Assembly (NCBI GenBank): GCA_900708905.1
Contig: CAADRB010000017.1
Location: 1,035,982 to 1,099,981, forward strand
Direction of reading: 5' to 3'
Source: Hymenolepis diminuta
Lineage: Eukaryota; Platyhelminthes; Cestoda; Cyclophyllidea; Hymenolepididae
Length of the DNA stretch: 64,000 nt
In this document: positions 57,191-64,000 of the stretch, piece by piece
Layout: every line of letters begins with the position of its first letter
Position numbering within the stretch: position 1 is the stretch's first letter
Position numbers and translations under genes: made by a program
Notes under the pieces: generated by a model
Seen by the model: only the letters and a program-made list of their open reading frames with translations
Database searches by the model: none
What the model was told of the DNA's origin: nothing

Positions 57191-60100
57191 GTATGAGATC
57201 CCCTGATATGAAAATACATTAATTTTTATCGAATCAGCTTTCTTTATAAAAATACAAGTGTCCTGTATATATATGCATAGAGTATTTGTTTCTTATGAAA
57301 TATATCGGCACTAAGATCTTATATCTCTTTAAAATGACAAACAGTCTATTGAATATCACTAAGTCAGCGTAAATGAATCAGGATTTCAAACCCCTACCCC
57401 ACCGATGATACCGAAATACCGAGTGGGTGAAAACCGTCCGTTAAGTTTAGCTTTCTAGGGAGAAAGATTACAACCTTAGGCAGTTGTGGTTTGATACACG
57501 CAAACATTCACGGGGCCACGCTTAAAATGTCTGTGCTAGTCTCATCCATGTGCTCGCGTCTGTAAGAAGATACAAATGAATCAAGGTGGTGCAGGTAAAT
57601 ATTCAATTAAAGCAGTCTGCTAACGACCTCTGAACATCGGAAATGTGAATTCAACCTTAAATCTAGTGATTAAACCATGAAAATTTAACTTTTAAAAATA
57701 CATTTGCGCTTGACATTTCGAATTGAACTCTTCTACGGCATAATTTGTTATTTCTCCTGTACAAACGGTATTCTCTGCCTAGAATAATTATGCTTATGTC
57801 GAAATTACTTCAATTATTGTGATGCAGCTCGTTAATACAGATTTAAGAATCTCTGACTAAGCAGTCGATTAAATTTAATTCTACTTCGACAATACTTTTT
57901 ATCAAGCCACAAATCACCGTCTGGCTTTCGACCTGGCACTCGCACATACATATTCACTCTCCCTCTTGGAGATCATTAAAATTTGCAGGTGGCAAAATGT
58001 CATATTTTAATTGTCACACCGCACACCTCGTCATTGGTCACTAAGTAAAGCCCTGACCTTTCCTTGGAAAAGGTCTTCCCACACAGAGTGGAGAAGGAGT
58101 GGAAGGGAGGCTGGGAGGTGGTGAGGTCGACATCTATCAGCGCACAAGCTGGAGGCAATGTGGTGATTGGTGGTGGAGATACCTTTTAGTGATTTCACTA
58201 CACTTCACACCCTCTCCTACCACTGCTGCTGCGTCTTGACGACGGCATAGTTTTGTCACTTATGGGGGTTCGAAATGTCATCATCCGAAGAAAAGAAATG
58301 CATAGTTTAGATTAGATTTGTAAAGTAGGCTTCATACAAGATGGTATTAAAGACACCAGAAATCTAATTCAAAAACACAGATGTATTTTTGTAGGTGTGA
58401 ATTGCATATAGTTTGTGCTTGTAAAGAGGCTGTTTCTGTCCTATTTCGTGAGAAAAGTTTGTTTTTTTTGGAATGTAGGTCACTGATAGAGTAGAAGAGG
58501 ATGCAAATGTATCGAAAAGCAAGATATTAGTACCCCTTATCGCAAATCTTTCTAAGGAATTCTATTTCAAAAACACTACTGTTTCATCAAGTTAATAAAT
58601 TTTCAATTTTGTTCCATAAATACGAACTGGTTTAAATATCTGCGCGTTTACGACAGCTTTTATCCACCGAATATTTTTATGCTTTATATTTGCTTACGGC
58701 TTCTGGTTATTTTATAACATGCCTATCTGCATATAGTAACTTCCTCTATGAGATAATTGTAATCAAGTCCAAAACATTTTACGGTTCTTCCGATGTCAAT
58801 TACGTGTTAACACATTTGACCTTGATATAAAATAGGTTCCCGAACTAATCCTAAAAATTCCAAATTTTTGGGCATTAATTTGCGCCTATTTTCTTTAAAT
58901 ATGAAAATTTTGGGGAGAATGATGTCTGCCTTTCTCTGCGTCATTTAATTCTCAAATTCATTCAATTCAATTTTAATGTGTTGTGTTGAAGATATTTATA
59001 ATACCTAGGTAATGTCAAATTGTAGTATCTTTCAAACGCAAAAATTATGAGAATTACATTTTAATCAGTTTGGAAATTCAACTTTTAGTTATTTGAAGTT
59101 TCCTGTTAATAATTAAAAAAAAAACGACGCAAATTAATTTACGTGAACTATGATTTGATTATTTAATATTTAATTTAATTTAGGTTATCAAGTTACCATA
59201 ATGGTCTCCGCGGCGGAAAGAACTGTCATGAAATCGTTAATAATTCGCCGAGGAAGACCCTACCTCAGACCATAGATTTCAGAATCAGCAATCTTCTTAT
59301 GGATCAATAAAATTTTAAAGAATGATCGGCAAGAGTATTGCTCTAATGTCATCAACATTATCCCCTTCCTTAGTTTATTTGTATGAACTAAATGAAGATT
59401 AGAAACTAACTTTATTATGGACCGCCTTATATAATTTCCTCATTTATTTTTGAGATCGCCTCCAAAATTTTCTGAGCTTTTTCTCTTAAAGAAGTGTCAG
59501 GCTAGAAAGAAATAGAATAATAAACATGGAGTTCTATGCATGGATTCAATAAATCCCACATCCTCCTGAAGGAAAATTTATTCCAATACTCACAATGAGA
59601 AATGCATCTCCTGATCATGAAGTTTACATTAAGTTATCAATTTATGGGCTAATACAATTAGTCTTTTCAGTCACTGAATTTAAAATTGGAGTGGATCTCG
59701 GGAATTCGTTCCCTGATTAGGCAGATAGGTTCGCTGAATACCAAAGCCAAAACGAAGAAAGTTATCTAATTTAGACTTCCACGATCCACTCCAAGCTGCT
59801 GACTTGCCATAAAAACTTTATTTTAACAAATCATGCTCGAATTGACCAGCAGCACTGAATAATTTGAAGCAAATATTCTCCAGAATGATTCACTTTTAGA
59901 ATGCGTATTTTTAATTACTAGGTAAATCAAGAAACAGTAATTTGATTTTCGTTCATTTTATTTTTCTCCATTATAAATCTCTCTAAACTAAAGTTAATTT
60001 TTATCTATTAATCAGTGTAAGAGCCATAAGAACTTCTGTACTGACGATTTCAGAAAAGGATACTATATTAAAAAGTGAACTTCTGTTATCGGGTTGAAAC

Positions 60101-60299
60101 AGAAGTCCTGTCTAATTTTTGAGCTACGTGTTTAGGGCACGATGCTTCAATTTACCTTGTTTATGTTGTAAACTTATCTGTGGTAATTAATTAAACATTA
60201 TTTCTTTCGCATTGTGTGACAATTATCGTTATTAAAAACTACTTCTAGCCCTTATATACACTCCAAATAAAGACCATATCAGGCATATTTTACTGTTTC
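57191..60299. other. Non-coding; one GC-richer patch
   Basis: No supported gene. About 58060-58260 is GC-richer (GGGAGGCTGGGAGGTGGTGA, CTACCACTGCTGCTGCGTC) and may be regulatory. The rest is AT-rich. Confidence 0.45.
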
Positions 60300-61385
60300 A
60301 ATTTCATTAAAGAAATACCGCAGGCTCAGCAGCAAAAACACTCAAAGACACTTATGGAAATGCTTTTGTGAATGAGAAAACCTGCAAAAGGTAGTTTTCT
60401 GCAGATGGTTTCAAAAAGGATGACTTCAGCCTGAAAGACGAACCGAGAGCTGGATGCTCAAAAAACTCAATTATGGGCACTTAGAAGTTGCCATTGATGA
60501 AAATCCAACCTACACTACTAGAGAACTGAGCAAAACCTTTAACGCAGGCCGTCATATGACCACATAGAGGGAAATGAAAAGACTCAAAGGCAAAATCTCA
60601 AAGGCTGAGAAATGGGTCTCATATGGGCAATGGAACCCCTCCCACAGGATTTGTCAGAAATCAGCAAGCAACAACGTGTGACCTGTTGTGTTTCATTGTG
60701 TTCTCGTAGACTGAACTTCAGGCACCAGAGTTCAGGCACCGAATCATAACTGACAACAACGGGAAGTGGTGGATCCTTTACAACGATATAATGCGCACAA
60801 GACAGTGGCTAAGTCAAGACAGTGGTTCGAAGCCAATCCCGCTTCCAAACCGAGAAGTGGACTGCACCTGAAAAATATTCTTTTGTGCGTATGGTGTGAT
60901 TGGATGGCGGGTGTTGTTTATTATGAACTACTGGATGGCAATCATACAATAACATCTAAAGTTTACTGTCAGCAGCTAACTCGTTCAAAAGCAGTTAACA
61001 GAAGGCAGGAAAAACGGTTTTCTTTGATCAACCGACGAGGAGTGCTTCTGCACCATCAGAATGCTACACCCCACACTTCGAGAGCAACCAATAATGTCGT
61101 TGAAGAATTTGGTTGGGAAGTCATGCATCACTCACCATATTGGGAGAATATGTTCCCGATCTTGCACCAACTGATTTTTATCTTTTCAGGAGCTTACAGA
61201 ATCATTCAATGGAACAGGGGCTTGATTCAAGAGAAGAAGTCGAAATGAAGAAGCCTGTTTATTTTTTAGTCCAAACTGGCTAAATTCCATGAAGAAGGAC
61301 TGAGAAAGCTTATGGCAAGATGAGAAAATGCAATAAATAAAAATGGTGACTATGTTGAACGCCAAATAAATGCATTTTTGACAAA
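60300..61385 (+). mobile_element. Mariner transposon, old degenerate copy
   Basis: Plus-strand transposase in broken frames. The N-terminal region near 60420-60460 reads DGFKKDDFSLKDEPRAGC (frame-corrected by eye in a single short piece). The middle is in 60766-61248 (VYYELLDGNHTITSKVYCQQ). The catalytic region reads LLHHQNATPHTSRA, where functional relatives have HDN, so the catalytic Asp is replaced by Gln. The last block DLAPTDFYLF is present but in a different frame after a 1-2 nt shift near 61150. Dead. It is a classic mariner and distinct from the two copies at 32 and 56 kb. Confidence 0.8.
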
Positions 61386-62060
61386 ATTTTCACTTTAATC
61401 TAAATTAAAATAATGAACAGAACTACTGTTACAAGCTGATGGAATATTATCGATTAAATTTTCTAATTTATATTAGATCTGCAACTTGGGAGAAAAAACA
61501 AGGAAAAGCGTCAAAGCTTGTGCTTGTACAAATAGATAAACCTATCAAACTGTCAACCGCAAGTATACACGTATTTGTTTCTCCTCAACCGCAACCAGGT
61601 GTTTGGATTCTCACGTGGCATTTCGTCCAATCACAATCCCGCCTACCATCCTCCCTCCCTTCCTCACACACTTCCTTCATTTCTTGGTGACAACAAAACG
61701 AGATATCCCGGTGCTTTAACTATATGACATAAACACATACAGAAACATACATTCCTCCCACTGTAAAGATAACATCTCTCCCATACTCACCCTTATGTGG
61801 TTCGGGGAGAGAATTCGTCTTTTCCCTCACAGGCAGGGAGTAATAAGAAGAGTGAATAATGCTTCACACACCATTATCTGATAACATCTAGCAGTGTTGA
61901 GTGCATTAGTATGTTGTAGTGGTTTGCTTGACCACTACATCTCTCCCTCTGGAGAGTCGGAGAGCTTTTATAACCGCATACTTCCCTGTTCTATCTCTCT
62001 GACTTCCCCCTCTCTTCTCACCTAGTCCACTTGGAATGACAATTATGTCGAGAGGTGTGT
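61386..62060 (+). promoter_or_regulatory. GC-richer patch with TATA-like box, possible promoter
   Basis: About 61600-62060 is rich in CT tracts (CCTCCCTCCCTTCC, TCTCTCTGACTTCC) and has GGAGAGTCGGAGAGCTTTTATAACCGC, with a TTTTATAA box at about 61965-61972. It could be a promoter for a gene extending past the right edge. There is no supporting exon. Confidence 0.2.
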
Positions 62061-64000
62061 GATAAGATCACTGCATTCTAACACTCGGAGAGTGTACGTG
62101 TATGTATGTGACGTGGATTTGGAGATTTTATTCGGTTTGAGCAGTTTTAATGCATAGGTTTTTTATGTACAAAGAGTTGAATAAGTTTAATCAAACACGT
62201 TTGATTTTGATACTGCAAATACTACGATTGTTACTATCTGAACCAAAATGAAATTTCTCGATCTTTCTACAGTTTTGAATTTTCATTTGCATAGATATAC
62301 TCAATAAACACTATGGGTAATTTAGCGCTGTTTTAAAATTTTAATAATTTATCTAATTTAAGGGGATTTAATTCTATTAAATAAATTCTAAGTTAAAAAA
62401 TTATTAAAATGTTTTCTGTCAAAATTATTAATTACAGAAATTTTATTTTATTTTTCATGTTCAGATAAAAAGGAAATTAAGTTAATGGGGGTCAAAAACA
62501 GACGCCTACACATATATGAATATTTAAACGACATGTTAGTCACACTTTTCACCATACTAAAGCTAACATGCGTTTCCATTCAGAGCAACAGAAAAGAAAA
62601 TGGTCGACTGAAAGAATGGAACGAAATTCCTTCATGTGTTTTCTTGCTAACTTTTATTTTATGTAACTCGGGATTGCCATCTGCAACACAGAAACAAATA
62701 TTCTTAAGTACTGTTAAATTCCGCGCGCACATAAAATTAATTAAACCCACTGCCTGCCATAAATTTAACAGTACTAACATGAGATTTCAAATCATTATTA
62801 GGAAATATACAATTCTGTGGGAATTTCATTTATATTTCATTGCTTGAAAATGGGACCGACTTAAAACATGTAAAAACTCGGATTGTCTACCAAAAATCAG
62901 TACGGATCTCTGGATATGTCCGTAATTAATATTAAAAATTAAACAAAAGATGTGCAGCGGCATTGCAGAAAGGTCCCAACTGACTAAATAATTGATAATT
63001 TGAAAAAAAAAAAGCGATCATTGTGTTTACATTAGAGAATAACCTTTTACTTGACTATATTTCGGATGAATATCACTTGACATTAAAATAGATACATAAA
63101 TGCATTTGAACATCGATAGAAAATTATCTGCCTTTCTAGTGAACATGTTTGTAGACATTCTTAATGCACATTTTGAATTGAATTTGAGAAAAAGAAACCA
63201 TTAAATTACGTTTTATCATCAGACCTGTTCCGTGATGCCGCTCTTTTATGGAAGGAAAACGCTTTTCTAAAGGAGTTTTAGAGTTTTCCATGCAGAAAAT
63301 AGAAAATCAGCTCAATTCTGAAGGGAAGAAAACAGTGGCCATTTGGTAAGGTGATCGACACTTGTACTCATTAGTCAAAGTGCTTAATCCTAAGCAACAT
63401 AGTTTCGAAAGTTCCAAAAAGCCTTTATTAAAAAAATATCTTGCATATTTTTTACGACGGGAAAAGCAAGGGAGGAGATGTGGGATCTTGTAAGGAAATT
63501 TTTGTCTTCTTCATCTAATTTGATCAAATAGAACTAAATGCCATTCTGTTTGTGACAACTTGGCAGTATTGTCTCGTAAGGAAAACCAAACATGACTATT
63601 TTATGGGGGATTTTATGGTAAACAAACCATCAAATCATGGATGTTCTGCAATGAAATGACATAAGGGACAAAGCAATTTCTTTTTCCTCTGTCTAGGTGA
63701 CTTTAGGCCATTATGACAAATTTCATATTTCTTTCAGACAAAAGAAAACCTGAATTTCTTTAATACTTTCTTTCTCTTGACAAACAACGTTTTATTGAAA
63801 CATTGCTAAGTAATATATTTTGTTAATGGCTTTCGTAATTAACTTAGCTACTGAAGTTCCAAGACTTTGTTTTTCTGTTAGTCACAATTGCTTTCACAAT
63901 AGTCATCCAGTAAAGTGTTGATTAAATCACTTAATTGTACATTTTTTGTTTTAAAGCATAGCTTCTATGTAACATTATGCCACAAAATTCTTCAGTGACC
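62061..64000. other. Non-coding right edge
   Basis: Overlapping frames on both strands (62485-62847 plus, 62580-62780 minus) have no homology I recognise. The remainder is AT-rich without repeats that I can assign. Confidence 0.45.

Noticed and set aside
62485..62847. 120-codon plus-strand frame and an antisense 66-codon frame
   Set aside because: Both strands are open over the same AT-rich DNA with no family signal, so neither is credible.

Overview
The window is eukaryotic, AT-rich and intron-bearing, and carries two recognisable protein genes in a sea of decayed repeats. Very short introns (35 to 77 nt) mixed with kilobase introns, abundant dead Tc1/mariner copies, and many small symmetric exons suggest a parasitic flatworm, most likely a tapeworm (cestode). 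That assignment is inference; I cannot name the species. Most of the sequence has no coding content that I can defend. | Layout: 1-10.8 kb is repeat-laden non-coding DNA with SINE-like pieces and a three-copy dispersed repeat. From 20.83 down to 10.83 kb, on the minus strand, lies an Additional sex combs-like (ASXL/Asx) gene, recognised by its DEUBAD domain. Its 3' part contains the most striking feature of the window: about 18 tandem copies of a roughly 200-bp exon-plus-intron unit, each offering a phase-0 micro-exon of about 54 nt (18 codons) on the gene's own strand and in its own reading frame. About half are intact and half are broken. A degenerate Ty3/gypsy element sits in the same intron region. 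| A divergent spacer of 2.57 kb (20.83-23.40 kb) separates ASXL from EIF2S3 (eIF2 gamma), a complete eight-exon plus-strand gene at 23.40-29.12 kb encoding 462 residues. Downstream are possible minus-strand exons of an unrecognised gene (29.5-31.7 kb), a dead Tc1/mariner copy (32.1-33.3 kb), and an unprocessed partial duplicate of the eIF2 gamma gene (33.6-37.5 kb) that keeps introns but has lost exons 3-5. | From 38 to 64 kb I see no convincing gene: SINE copies, other dispersed repeats, a second Tc1/mariner copy at 56-57.2 kb whose ~1-kb core is identical to the first, an older unrelated mariner at 60.3-61.4 kb, and a few C/G-richer patches that might be regulatory. | The two real genes are housekeeping or chromatin functions: translation initiation (eIF2 gamma) and Polycomb-type H2A deubiquitination (ASXL as BAP1 partner). 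Nothing suggests that they act together beyond sharing a divergent upstream region. The candidate new biology is the ASXL-embedded micro-exon array, which could generate a variable low-complexity repeat domain by alternative splicing.
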